Part shown: positions 9,296 through 17,551 of the stretch, piece after piece
Numbering within the stretch: position 1 is the stretch's first letter
Layout: each line of letters begins with the position of its first letter
Assembly: GCA_964612975.1 (NCBI GenBank)
Contig: CAZTGC010000001.1
Coordinates: 248,001-312,000 of the forward strand
From: NZ13-RE01 sp964612975
GTDB lineage: Bacteria > Dictyoglomota > Dictyoglomia > Dictyoglomales > Dictyoglomaceae
Direction: 5' to 3'
DNA: 64,000 bases
The notes under the pieces: generated by a model
Databases searched by the model: none
Told to the model about the DNA's origin: nothing
What the model saw: only the letters and a program-made list of their open reading frames with translations
Made by a program: the position numbers and the translations under genes

Positions 9296-10153
9296 TTAGC
9301 TCCTCCTTATTATTGATTTTAAATTTAATGCTTTTTTATAAACCTCTTTTTTAGAAATTTTGTAATTTTTTGAGACATAATCCACTGCAGACTTTAAATC
9401 AAAATTGTTTCTTACCATAGCTTCGATTATTAAAGCTTCAAGTATTACTTTTCTTTTTTCCTCCTCTTCCTCATATTCATTATACACTATAACAGTATAT
9501 TCTCCTAAATGGGAAGACAGATTATTTTCTAACTCTTCCAAAACTGTTTTTATTGGACCATAGTATACTCTTTCATGTATTTTTGTTAAATCATTACAAA
9601 AACACACCTTGGAGAAGGGAAATATTTTATAAATTAATCTTGCTAAGGATATTATCCTTTTAGGAGATTCGAATAAAATAAAGGTTTCTATTTTCTTTTC
9701 TTTTATTTCTTTCAAGATCTTTTCCCTTTCTTTCTCTCTATTGGGAAGAAATCCATAAAATAAAAATTTATCCGAGGGAAGTCCAGAAATAGATAAAGCA
9801 GAAGTTATTGCAGATGGACCACATATACTAATAACATCTATTCCTCTTTCTCTTGCCTCCTTTACAATTATATATCCTGGATCTGATATACATGGAGTTC
9901 CTGCATTAGATACTAATCCCACATTCATATTCCTATCAACTAAATATTCCATTAATATCCTTACCCGCTCCCTTTCGTTATACTTATGATAGGAAATCAT
10001 CTTCTTTTTGATATTATAATAATTTAATAATTTAAGAGTATGTCTTGTATCTTCTACAGCCAAAATATCACATTCTTTAAGAACTTCTAAGGCTCTTAGA
10101 GTAATGTCTTTTAAGTTACCAATAGGTGTTGCGATGACAAATAACTTCCCCAT
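9296..10153 (-). CDS. rsmI: 16S rRNA (cytidine(1402)-2'-O)-methyltransferase
   Basis: RsmI methylates the ribose of C1402 in the decoding centre of 16S rRNA. The 285-residue product opens with GKLFVIATPIGNLKDITLRA and continues with VEDTRHTLKLLNYY near 35 and VSNAGTPCISDPGY near 85. GPSAITSALSISGLPSD follows near 112 and FYGFLP near 133, all hallmarks of the tetrapyrrole-methylase fold in this family. It is followed by plsX after one base and abuts an upstream gene that looks like another 16S rRNA methyltransferase, so the pair would both act on the decoding region. Confidence 0.95.
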   Translation of the reverse strand: MGKLFVIATPIGNLKDITLRALEVLKECDILAVEDTRHTLKLLNYYNIKKKMISYHKYNERERVRILMEYLVDRNMNVGLVSNAGTPCISDPGYIIVKEARERGIDVISICGPSAITSALSISGLPSDKFLFYGFLPNREKEREKILKEIKEKKIETFILFESPKRIISLARLIYKIFPFSKVCFCNDLTKIHERVYYGPIKTVLEELENNLSSHLGEYTVIVYNEYEEEEEKRKVILEALIIEAMVRNNFDLKSAVDYVSKNYKISKKEVYKKALNLKSIIRRS

Positions 10154-10932
10154 TACTTTTTAATAATTATAAAAATCTCATTTACAAAAGAAATTTTTGC
10201 TATAATCTTATAAATTTCTTCAATAGATTTTATGTAAAATTTATCATAATGATCCAACATTCCCTTCTCTTTCCCACTCAAACTTTTTAAAGGAAAGGAT
10301 ATTACGAGAAAATTAGAATTTAAATTTTCCAAAAAGCCTAGGGTATAATCCTTCTTTATCTTCTCAAGAATAGGTAGAAATTTAAAAATAAAACATAAAT
10401 CTACTCTTTCCTTTGGAGAATTAAAAATAATATCCTGACATATTCCAAGAGTAGGGAAATTTATAAGTTCAAAGAACTTATTTATCAAGTTTATGAGATA
10501 ATTATCAATATCATAGGCAAAATATTTTATTGTTCTATCTATATTCATAAAGGGAATAGAGAATGGATTAAGTCCGCAGGCAAGATCAGAAATACTTTCT
10601 GGAACTCCTGTTATTTCAAAAATTTTCTCATATAAACCTTCATAAAGGGACAGTCTTTCTTTAGTAGATATATGAGTTTTTAGTATCTCTCTACAAATGT
10701 CTTTTAAATTATTCCCTGAGATTAACCCTAAGTATTTTTCAATTCTCTTATACTCATAAGACCTTAGAAAAGAGCCATAAATCTGATGTAATCTCCTTTT
10801 TGTAGATTTTAAAATATCCTTTTCATTTTTAAATTTTTTACTTTCAATCTCGTAAATATTTCTGATTACTTCAGGAGAGATATTTTTATACTTTTTACTA
10901 TCTAATATTTTAGATACTACATTTTTTTGCAT
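10153..10932 (-). CDS. FmrO/Sgm/Rmt-like 16S rRNA (m7G1405-type) methyltransferase homologue
   Basis: The 259-residue protein matches the layout of the aminoglycoside-resistance methyltransferases that modify G1405 of 16S rRNA. The N-terminal helical part has S-P-E-V-I-R-N-I-Y and KRRLHQIYGSFL (about residues 18-57). HISTKERLSLYEGLYEKIF follows near 90-108. SAM motif I is SDLACGLNPFSIPFM near 118, the acidic motif is YFAYDIDNYL near 138, DLCFIFKFLPILE lies near 175, and VISFPLKSLSGKEKGM near 208 corresponds to the V-V-S-F-P-x-x-S-L-x-G-R-x-x-G-M block. The overlap with tgt (16 bases) and abutment with rsmI suggest a housekeeping rRNA-modification setting. Family membership is my motif comparison; target and resistance are inferences. 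Confidence 0.75.
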   Translation of the reverse strand: MQKNVVSKILDSKKYKNISPEVIRNIYEIESKKFKNEKDILKSTKRRLHQIYGSFLRSYEYKRIEKYLGLISGNNLKDICREILKTHISTKERLSLYEGLYEKIFEITGVPESISDLACGLNPFSIPFMNIDRTIKYFAYDIDNYLINLINKFFELINFPTLGICQDIIFNSPKERVDLCFIFKFLPILEKIKKDYTLGFLENLNSNFLVISFPLKSLSGKEKGMLDHYDKFYIKSIEEIYKIIAKISFVNEIFIIIKK

Positions 10933-11999
10933 AAAATCTCCATTAATTTCATATAGAATCTGAGATTATGAATTGTTGCAAGTCTAAAAGCCAAGGAATC
11001 TCCTATCATAAATAAATGATGTAAAAATGCCCTACTATAATTTTTACAGAGGTAACAGTCACAAAATTCTGAGACTGGTTTTTTATCTCTAATATACTTC
11101 TTATCAAGAATTTTTATTATTCTATAGAAATCTTTTTCATCAATATCTATCTTATTCAAATTGTCATTAAATACAAATAACTCTCCCTTTCTTGCATATC
11201 TTGTTGGAATTACACAATCAAAAAGATTATAACCTAATTTTGCACAGATCAATATATTCTCTGGTTTTCCTATACCCATAGCATATTTTGGAAAATTATT
11301 AGGAATAAGTTCTGCAGTATATTCAAGAATTTCTATAATAAGATTTCCTCTTCCATCAATAGGATATCCTCCAAATCCGAACCCATGAAATCCTAATTCC
11401 ATTAAAGACTCTGCACATTCTTTTCTCAATTTCTTGTCCCTTCCCCCCTGTATTATCCCAAAGATTAAAGGTTTTTCCCCATCAATATTTTTTATATATT
11501 TATCATATTCAGCCTTGCACCTTTTTCCCCAATTTATGGTTAACTTAACTGCCAGTTTATTAATTTCATAGGAATCATCAGGATGAGTACAATAATCTAA
11601 AATCATCATGATATCAGATTTAATGACAAACTGATTTTGAATTACCTTTTCAGGGGTAAGGATAATTTTTTTATCCTTGGAGAGCTTAAATATTATCCCA
11701 TTTTCTCTTACTGTTCCAAGTTTTGAATTTTCTCTTATAATTGAGAATAATTGAAATCCGCCTGAGTCAGTTAAAATAATTCTTTGCCAATTTATAAAAT
11801 TTTTTAGGTTTCCAAAGGATTTTATAACTGAAATCCCAGGTTTAACCATTAAATGATAGGTATTTAATACTAAACCATGGACTCCAATCTCATAAAGATC
11901 TTGAGAATCTAAAGAACGAACTACCCCCCTTGTTCCATCAGGAAGAAAAGCAGGAAGAGGAAGATCTCCTCCTACTAAATTTAAAGTCAACTTTTTCAC
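10917..11999 (-). CDS. tgt: tRNA-guanine transglycosylase (Tgt family)
   Basis: Tgt exchanges guanine-34 of certain tRNAs for a 7-deazaguanine precursor of queuosine. The 360-residue protein has LTDSGGFQLFS near 98 (with the catalytic Asp region), GIIQGG near 180, GFGGYPIDGRG near 208 and YAMGIGKPENI near 240. FDCVIPTRYARKGELF near 258 holds the nucleophile Asp. The zinc site CDCYLC with a following H is near 305-330. It is somewhat divergent but keeps all key residues. The start is GTG and no Shine-Dalgarno is visible; a -10 element ends nine bases upstream, so the mRNA may be almost leaderless. It heads the minus-strand group running to pilT. Confidence 0.88.
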   Translation of the reverse strand: MKKLTLNLVGGDLPLPAFLPDGTRGVVRSLDSQDLYEIGVHGLVLNTYHLMVKPGISVIKSFGNLKNFINWQRIILTDSGGFQLFSIIRENSKLGTVRENGIIFKLSKDKKIILTPEKVIQNQFVIKSDIMMILDYCTHPDDSYEINKLAVKLTINWGKRCKAEYDKYIKNIDGEKPLIFGIIQGGRDKKLRKECAESLMELGFHGFGFGGYPIDGRGNLIIEILEYTAELIPNNFPKYAMGIGKPENILICAKLGYNLFDCVIPTRYARKGELFVFNDNLNKIDIDEKDFYRIIKILDKKYIRDKKPVSEFCDCYLCKNYSRAFLHHLFMIGDSLAFRLATIHNLRFYMKLMEILCKKM

Positions 12000-12008
12000 G
12001 TAAATAAT

Positions 12009-12037
12009 TTTATCACAGATATTTTTGTTCTTTACAA
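12009..12037 (-). promoter_or_regulatory. Putative promoter of tgt (near-leaderless)
   Basis: On the minus strand TTGTAA (12037-12032) and GATAAA (12014-12009) are 17 bases apart. The -10 ends only nine bases before the GTG of tgt and no ribosome-binding site intervenes, so transcription would start within a few bases of the start codon. It overlaps the divergent yicC promoter. Confidence 0.5.
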
Positions 12038-12054
12038 GAAATTTTTTTTATGAT
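12025..12054 (+). promoter_or_regulatory. Putative promoter of yicC
   Basis: TTGTTC (12025-12030) and TATGAT (12049-12054) are 18 bases apart and face right, overlapping the divergent tgt promoter. The distance from the -10 to the yicC ATG (12069) is 14 bases, leaving a leader of under ten bases with no Shine-Dalgarno. The -35 match is weak. Confidence 0.45.
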
Positions 12055-12068
12055 AACTTAACTTTAAA

Positions 12069-12923
12069 ATGAGAGGGATGACCGCTTCATGTTATAAAGA
12101 AATTTCCATTGGAACCCTTAAAGTATATATGGAGTTTAAGGGTTATAATCATCGATTTTTAGAAACGAAAATAAATCTTCCCCAGAATTTAACCTTTTTA
12201 GAAAAGGAATTTTTAGAAAAAATAAGGGAAAATATTAGGAGAGGTGTTGTAAATTTTTCTTTAAGAATATCCAATAATATAGATGTTCTTCCCAAGATAA
12301 ATACTTCTATTATAGAAGAAATCTTAAGGGAAATTGAAAAAATCACAAAAAAGCCTGAAAAAATAGAAGATTGGAAAATAATTCTGGGAAATCCTCAAAT
12401 ATTTACTGTGGAACCAAGAACTTATAATGAACAAGAAATATCTAGAATTAGAGAGGAGTTTGATGAACTTTTAAAAGTTTTCATTGAAGAAAGAAAAAAA
12501 GAGGGAAAAAGTATTGAAAGGTCTATTCAAATATGTTTAATAAATATAGAAGAAAATTTGAAAAGAAATGAAGATGAGCATAAAAATTTCCCTTCTGAGA
12601 TTAAAGTTATTCTTCAAAAAAAGATAGAGGAATGGAACATAAATATTGAAAAGGATAGAATTCTACAAGAAATGGCATTGATTCTTATGAAGGCAGATAT
12701 AAATGAGGAATTAGAAAGACTTAAAAGCTTTATTGAGAAAATTAAAGAGCAAATGCAGAAGGACGAGTGCACTGGTAAATACTTAGACTTTATTGTTCAA
12801 GAAATGATTCGTGAAACAAATACTCTTTCAAGTAAAACTTCAAAAACAAAAATTATCGAATATGCTTTAGAAATAAAAAATGAATTGGAAAAGATGAGAG
12901 AGTTAATATCAAATGTTGAATAA
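12069..12923 (+). CDS. yicC: YicC family endoribonuclease
   Basis: YicC proteins are a conserved family shown in E. coli to act on small RNAs as an endoribonuclease. The 284-residue product starts MRGMTASCYKE, a variant of the usual M-x-x-S-M-T-G-Y/F. It shows FKGYNHRFLETKINLP near 22-37, EGKSIERSI near 146 and the conserved C-terminal DECTGKYLDFIVQEMIRETN (about 237-256), here with C-T-G in place of the common G-R-K-L-D part. The run yicC-remA-gmk-rpoZ-priA-def-fmt is the order found in many Firmicutes. No clear Shine-Dalgarno precedes the ATG. Confidence 0.88.
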   Translation: MRGMTASCYKEISIGTLKVYMEFKGYNHRFLETKINLPQNLTFLEKEFLEKIRENIRRGVVNFSLRISNNIDVLPKINTSIIEEILREIEKITKKPEKIEDWKIILGNPQIFTVEPRTYNEQEISRIREEFDELLKVFIEERKKEGKSIERSIQICLINIEENLKRNEDEHKNFPSEIKVILQKKIEEWNINIEKDRILQEMALILMKADINEELERLKSFIEKIKEQMQKDECTGKYLDFIVQEMIRETNTLSSKTSKTKIIEYALEIKNELEKMRELISNVE

Positions 12924-12935
12924 GGAGTGAAACCT

Positions 12936-13196
12936 ATGAAAATCAAATTAATAAATGTTGGATTTGGAAATATGGTGGTAAGTTCAAGAATTGTAGCTAT
13001 AATTAGTCCTGATTCTGCACCTATAAAGAGATTTTTAGCAGATGTCAGAGAGAAAAATGAACTTATTGATGCAACTTATGGAAGAAAGACAAGAGCAGTA
13101 TTAGTATTAGATAGTGGACATATAGTATTATCTGCTCTTCATCCTGAAACTCTTGCATCAAGAATTGAAGGAACAAATAAAGAGGAGGAAGAATGA
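12936..13196 (+). CDS. remA: RemA/DUF370 family regulator
   Basis: The 86-residue protein is a member of the small RemA (formerly DUF370) family. In Bacillus RemA binds DNA as an oligomeric ring and activates biofilm-matrix and osmoprotection genes. Landmarks are N-V-G-F-G-N at residue 6, S-P-D-S-A-P-I-K-R near 27, DATYGRKTRAVLVLDSGHIV near 46-65 and LSALHPETLASRI at the end. The ATG at 12936 is preferred over an in-frame GTG nine bases upstream because GGAGTG lies at proper spacing before it. The stop overlaps the gmk start (ATGA). What it regulates here is unknown. Confidence 0.88.
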   Translation: MKIKLINVGFGNMVVSSRIVAIISPDSAPIKRFLADVREKNELIDATYGRKTRAVLVLDSGHIVLSALHPETLASRIEGTNKEEEE

Positions 13197-13831
13197 AAAA
13201 TTTAGGAAATCTTTTTGTTCTTTCAGGACCATCAGGCGTAGGAAAGGATGCTATATTAGAAAAACTATTGAGAAAAGTCCCCAGCTTGGTAAAATCAATC
13301 TCGGTAACAACCCGTCCCATAAGAGCAGGGGAGGAGAATAGAAAGGACTATTTCTTCGTAGATGAAGATACTTTCAAAAACATGATAGAAAGGAATGAAT
13401 TTTTGGAATGGGCAATAGTTCATTCTTATTTTTATGGAACTCCCAAAAACTTTGTAGAAAAAAATTTAAAAAAAGGAATTGATGTTCTTTTAAAAATCGA
13501 TGTTCAAGGGGGGCTAAAGATAAAGAGGATTATCAAAAATGCAGTGCTAATTTTTATTGTTCCCCCTTCCTTAGACGAACTTAAAAAAAGATTATTAGAA
13601 AGAGAATCAGAAAGGAAGGAAGATTTTGATATAAGATGGAAAAATGTTCCCCTTGAAATTTCCAAAATTTTTTATTATGATTATTTAGTTGTGAATTCTA
13701 AGATAGATTTTGCAGTAGAGGAAGTGAAGGCAATTATTCTTGCAGAAAGATGTAGATTAACAAAGGAGAAAGCAGAATACTGGATAAATAAATTAGGAGG
13801 TAAAATAGATGAAGGAACCATCAATAGATAA
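13193..13831 (+). CDS. gmk: Guanylate kinase
   Basis: Gmk phosphorylates GMP to GDP in the cytoplasm. The 212-residue protein shows the P-loop LSGPSGVGKDAILEKLL (residues 8-24), the GMP-binding TTRPIRAGEENRKDYFFV near 40-57, LEWAIVHSYFYGTP near 70, DVQGGLKIK near 100 and a LERESERKEDFDIRW lid region near 138. The P-loop has GKD instead of the usual GKG/GKS; this variant is also known in other bacteria. It overlaps remA upstream (ATGA) and rpoZ downstream by 23 bases. Confidence 0.95.
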   Translation: MKNLGNLFVLSGPSGVGKDAILEKLLRKVPSLVKSISVTTRPIRAGEENRKDYFFVDEDTFKNMIERNEFLEWAIVHSYFYGTPKNFVEKNLKKGIDVLLKIDVQGGLKIKRIIKNAVLIFIVPPSLDELKKRLLERESERKEDFDIRWKNVPLEISKIFYYDYLVVNSKIDFAVEEVKAIILAERCRLTKEKAEYWINKLGGKIDEGTINR

Positions 13832-14006
13832 ATTATTAGAAAAAGTATCAAATAAATATATTCTAACTATATTAGCTGCAAAAAGAGCAAGACAAATTAA
13901 TGAAGAGCTTAAGTTCTTAAGACAAGTAATGACAAAGGATCCATTAACAATTTCTTTAGAAGAAATATTAAATGATAAGATAAAATATGAGAAGGAAGAA
14001 TTATAA
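13809..14006 (+). CDS. rpoZ: DNA-directed RNA polymerase omega subunit
   Basis: Omega is the small subunit that helps assemble RNA polymerase. The 65-residue product contains PSIDKLLEKVSNKYILTILA with the following AKRARQI (residues 3-28), the conserved omega core. The position directly after gmk, which it overlaps by 23 bases, is the standard place for rpoZ. GGAGG lies eight bases before the ATG. In related clusters coaBC follows; here priA comes next. Confidence 0.9.
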   Translation: MKEPSIDKLLEKVSNKYILTILAAKRARQINEELKFLRQVMTKDPLTISLEEILNDKIKYEKEEL

Positions 14007-14018
14007 ACTTTATATAGA

Positions 14019-16136
14019 GTGTTAATATCGAAAGTAATTCTTTTTGATACCAGGATACCTCAAAAAGACTTTCTTTACTACTCTATTCCTAAAGAACTTG
14101 AGAAAGAGATTTATATAGGAAAAAGTGTTATTGTTCCACTAAAAAAAAGGAAAGTTTTAGGATATATTTGGGATACTTTAGAAAATAATATTGAAAATTC
14201 CATTTCCATAAAACCCATATATTCATTTTTAAGAGGGATTCCATCTCTTCCAAAATCCTTAATTTCTCTTGGAAATTGGATTAGCGATTATTATGAAAAT
14301 TCTCTTTACACATCAGCAAATTATATTTTCCCTTCAGGAGTTGATCTAAAAATAAAAAGAAGATTTAAATGTAAGGACTATTCTAATATCAAACTTTCAA
14401 AAAAACAAAAAGACCTTTTAGAACTCTTAAAGCAAGAAAGATCTTTAGAAGAATTAAAGAGATATATGAAAATTTCAGAAAATTATATCAATAAATTGGT
14501 AAAAATGAATTTAATAGAGGAGGAGGTAGAATTAGAAGTTACCGAAAAACATCCTAAGAAGAGGGAGTTTTTTCAAGAACCAGAAATTAAAACTTGGAAT
14601 ATTAGACAAGAAATTATAAAAGAATATGAAAAAATCAAAGAAAACCCTAATAAAATTCCCTATTTACTTTTAATAGAAAATAAAAGAGAAAGATGGGAAT
14701 ATTATTTAAAATTAATAAAGGATTATTATAATAAAGGGAAACAAATATTAGTAATCTTCCCCACCTTGAACTCTCTACAAGATTTTCAAGCCTTTTTAGT
14801 AGAAAGGGTGCCTATAAAATTCTATGTTTTTCATGGGTTTCTTACTCCTGCACAATCTTATCAAGTTTTTAAGATTTCTGGAATAGAAAGCCCATTATTG
14901 GTAATTTCTACTGGAAAAGGGATTTTTCTTCCCTTTAATAATTTGGGAATAATTATATTGGAAGAAGAGGAAAACGAATTTTATAATCTTCGAGAAAGAG
15001 AACCCCGTTTTGATGTAGGAAAGGTTTCATTAAAGAGGGCAGAATTGGAGAATATACCTATTTTTTTAGGAAGCACCTCTCCATCTGTCTCTTCCTTTTA
15101 CAATTTCTTGACAGGTAAATTTTTATTCTATAGAAAAACAGCAAAAAAAAGCAAAGTTACAGTTTTAGACATACGTAAAGAAAGAGAAGAGATCTTATCT
15201 TACTATTCAATAACAAGAATTAAAGAAAATTTAAAATCTCAAAAACAGGTATTTTTTCTCTTAAATAGATTAGGATATTCCTCATATCTCCAATGCCAAG
15301 ATTGTGGATATACATTCTATTGCCCCAATTGTAGTACTTCCCTTGTTTATCATTCTGAAGAATTAGAGTTAAGATGTCATTATTGTAGTTATAAAATATC
15401 TTCTGTAATTACCTGTCCCAATTGTGGGGGATATAGTTTTACCTATGGAGGATTAGGCACAGAGAAGTTAGAAACTTATATAAAAAGAATTTTTCCTAAA
15501 TATTTAATACAAAGATGGGATAGTGACTGGGAGGTAAAGGAAGAAAGTTTATTATATAAAAGTCAAATGATAGTTGGAACTCGACTTATTGTACCTTGGA
15601 TATCAAGACTTAATGTAGGATTATTAGTTATAGTTAATTTAGATAATTTTCTTCATCTTCCAGATTTCTCTGTTTCTGAAAAAACCTTTAACTTATTAAG
15701 AAGAATATTAAGTGATTTTCCAGGAGATGAAATTATAATTCAAACCTATTCTCCAAATCATTATTTACTAAGAGCATTGAAAAAAAACTCATATAATATT
15801 TTTCTTCATGAGGAATTAAATTTAAGAAAAGATCTAAAATATCCTCCTTTTTCTATTCTTCATCAAATTTTATTAATTGGAGATGACGAGGAAGAGATTA
15901 TTGATGCAGGAAGAAGGATTAGAAAGGAGCTGGAGGAAAAATTACAAAATATTGAGGTCTTAGGGCCTGCTCCCTATTTCCCATATATTTTAAAAGGAAA
16001 ATACAGATATCAAATTCTTATAAAAGTTTTAGATGAGAAAAATAATTCTATAAATCTTAGTGAACTGATTCAACTCGAGGATTTATTTTCTAATTATAGA
16101 GTTATAATAAATAAGGATATAAGAGAAATTTTGTAA
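14019..16136 (+). CDS. priA: Primosomal protein N' (PriA), apparently without helicase/ATPase motifs
   Basis: PriA recognises stalled forks and restarts replication. The 705-residue product has the N-terminal DNA-binding domain (VPLKKRKVLGYIW near 40-52, ISDYYENSLYTSANYIFPSG near 88-107). Eight zinc-binding cysteines in four CxxC-type pairs lie near 425-475 (CQDCGYTFYCPNC, CHYC, CPNCGG). The C-terminal LGPAPYFPYILKGKYRYQIL is near 650. The ATPase core is degenerate. Where other PriA proteins have G-V-T-G-S-G-K-T this one has LLLIENKRERWEYY near 213, DEEH is replaced by LEEEENEFYNL near 313, and the Q-x-x-G-R-A-G-R motif is missing. Length and order otherwise fit PriA. It is preceded by a weak Shine-Dalgarno and a GTG start. 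Confidence 0.9.
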   Translation: MLISKVILFDTRIPQKDFLYYSIPKELEKEIYIGKSVIVPLKKRKVLGYIWDTLENNIENSISIKPIYSFLRGIPSLPKSLISLGNWISDYYENSLYTSANYIFPSGVDLKIKRRFKCKDYSNIKLSKKQKDLLELLKQERSLEELKRYMKISENYINKLVKMNLIEEEVELEVTEKHPKKREFFQEPEIKTWNIRQEIIKEYEKIKENPNKIPYLLLIENKRERWEYYLKLIKDYYNKGKQILVIFPTLNSLQDFQAFLVERVPIKFYVFHGFLTPAQSYQVFKISGIESPLLVISTGKGIFLPFNNLGIIILEEEENEFYNLREREPRFDVGKVSLKRAELENIPIFLGSTSPSVSSFYNFLTGKFLFYRKTAKKSKVTVLDIRKEREEILSYYSITRIKENLKSQKQVFFLLNRLGYSSYLQCQDCGYTFYCPNCSTSLVYHSEELELRCHYCSYKISSVITCPNCGGYSFTYGGLGTEKLETYIKRIFPKYLIQRWDSDWEVKEESLLYKSQMIVGTRLIVPWISRLNVGLLVIVNLDNFLHLPDFSVSEKTFNLLRRILSDFPGDEIIIQTYSPNHYLLRALKKNSYNIFLHEELNLRKDLKYPPFSILHQILLIGDDEEEIIDAGRRIRKELEEKLQNIEVLGPAPYFPYILKGKYRYQILIKVLDEKNNSINLSELIQLEDLFSNYRVIINKDIREIL

Positions 16137-16154
16137 CTATGAGGTGAAATTCAA

Positions 16155-16604
16155 ATGATACTTAAGATAATTACCATTGAAAATCCAATATTAAGAAAAA
16201 AGGCAAAAAAAATAGAGAAGATTGACGATGAAATTAAGAGATTAGCAGAAGACATGTTGGAAACATTAAAAAACTCTAATGGAGTTGGGCTCGCTGCTCC
16301 TCAAGTGGGAAAAGGTATACGATTAATTGTGGTAAGCTATGATGAAAAGGATTATATTTTTATAAATCCTGAAATTATCAAGAGGGAAGGGGAAGATCTT
16401 GACATAGAGGGATGTTTAAGTATTCCGGGAATTGAGATTCCTGTAAAAAGGGCAGAAAGAATTCTATTGAGATATCATAATCTAAAGGGAAGGACATTAA
16501 TGATAGAAGTTAGCGGTATTTTAGCAAGAATCATTCAACATGAAATAGATCATCTTGATGGAATACTCATTGTTGATAAGATTGAGGAGGAAGTAAAAAT
16601 TTGA
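16155..16604 (+). CDS. def: Peptide deformylase
   Basis: Def removes the formyl group from nascent proteins and is a metal enzyme. The 149-residue protein has all three signatures: G-V-G-L-A-A-P-Q-V-G (residue 45), EGCLSIPG near 93 with the metal-binding Cys, and IIQHEIDHLDGIL near 132 with the two metal-binding His and the catalytic Glu. It sits directly before fmt, which it overlaps by four bases, coupling removal and addition of the formyl group. Confidence 0.97.
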   Translation: MILKIITIENPILRKKAKKIEKIDDEIKRLAEDMLETLKNSNGVGLAAPQVGKGIRLIVVSYDEKDYIFINPEIIKREGEDLDIEGCLSIPGIEIPVKRAERILLRYHNLKGRTLMIEVSGILARIIQHEIDHLDGILIVDKIEEEVKI

Positions 16605-17533
16605 ATATTATATTCTTTGGAACACCAATTTTTGCAAGAATAATATTAGAAAGACTTTATACTGAAGAAAATGTGATAGCTGTATTTACGCAACCTGATA
16701 AGCCAAAGGGTAGAGGGAAAAAGGTTGAATTCTCACCTGTCAAGCAATTTGCCTTAGAGAAGGATATTATTTTATTTCAACCAGAAAATTTAAAAAGTAA
16801 AGATGTAGAGAATACCATTTTAGAATTAAAACCAGATATTTTTATTGTAGCATCTTATGGAAAAATTATGCCGGAAAATCTATTAAAAATACCTTCATAT
16901 GGAGGTATAAATGTTCATGCATCTCTTCTTCCCAAATATAGAGGTGCTGCTCCCATTGAGAGGGCATTATGGAACTGTGAAGAAGAAACTGGAGTTTGCA
17001 TTATGCAAATGGAAAGGGGATTAGATACAGGTCCCATATGGAGTGAAAAAAAAATTATAATTGATCCTAAAGACAATAGAGAAACTCTAACCTTGAAATT
17101 AGCAAATTTAGGGAGTGAGCTCCTCTTAGAAACTCTTCCTATAATTAAAGAAGGGAAGATAAAACCTATACCTCAAGATGAAGCCTTTGCAACTTATGCC
17201 CCCAAAATCTCTCCTTCCGAAGAGAAGATAGATTGGAGTAATCCTATCAAAAGTATATGGTGTCAAATTAGAGCTCTTTCTCCAGAACCGGGTGCCTATA
17301 CCTATTTTAGGGAAACCATATTAAAAATCTTAAAGGCATATCCCTATTATGAAAGGATAGAAGATTCTCCTGTAGGGAGTATAATATTTATAGACAAAAA
17401 GAAGGGGTTTGCAATAAAGGGAATTGATGGTATACTTTGGATTTTAGAGGTAAAACCTGAAAACAAAAAAATGATGCTTGCAACAGATTTTTTAAATGGA
17501 TATCGCCTAAAAATAGGTGAAATATTAAAATAA
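16601..17533 (+). CDS. fmt: Methionyl-tRNA formyltransferase
   Basis: Fmt formylates initiator Met-tRNA using 10-formyl-tetrahydrofolate. The 310-residue protein has FFGTPIFARIIL at the start, FTQPDKPKGRGKK near 30, the catalytic-loop NVHASLLPKYRGAAPIERAL near 102-121, the ETGVCIMQMERGLDTGP block near 128 and the C-terminal OB-like domain. The start codon is TTG, overlapping the def stop. The cofactor links it to the folate operon at 25.4-28.2 kb. Confidence 0.96.
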   Translation: MNIIFFGTPIFARIILERLYTEENVIAVFTQPDKPKGRGKKVEFSPVKQFALEKDIILFQPENLKSKDVENTILELKPDIFIVASYGKIMPENLLKIPSYGGINVHASLLPKYRGAAPIERALWNCEEETGVCIMQMERGLDTGPIWSEKKIIIDPKDNRETLTLKLANLGSELLLETLPIIKEGKIKPIPQDEAFATYAPKISPSEEKIDWSNPIKSIWCQIRALSPEPGAYTYFRETILKILKAYPYYERIEDSPVGSIIFIDKKKGFAIKGIDGILWILEVKPENKKMMLATDFLNGYRLKIGEILK

Positions 17534-17551
17534 ATAGGGAGGTGAAAATAT

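Noticed and set aside
12049..12068. A Shine-Dalgarno for yicC
   Set aside because: The bases before the ATG (TTAACTTTAAA) hold no GGAGG-like run; I treat the gene as near-leaderless instead.
13063..13341. Extra reading frames on both strands across remA and the start of gmk
   Set aside because: They overlap two firmly recognised genes and have no family features.
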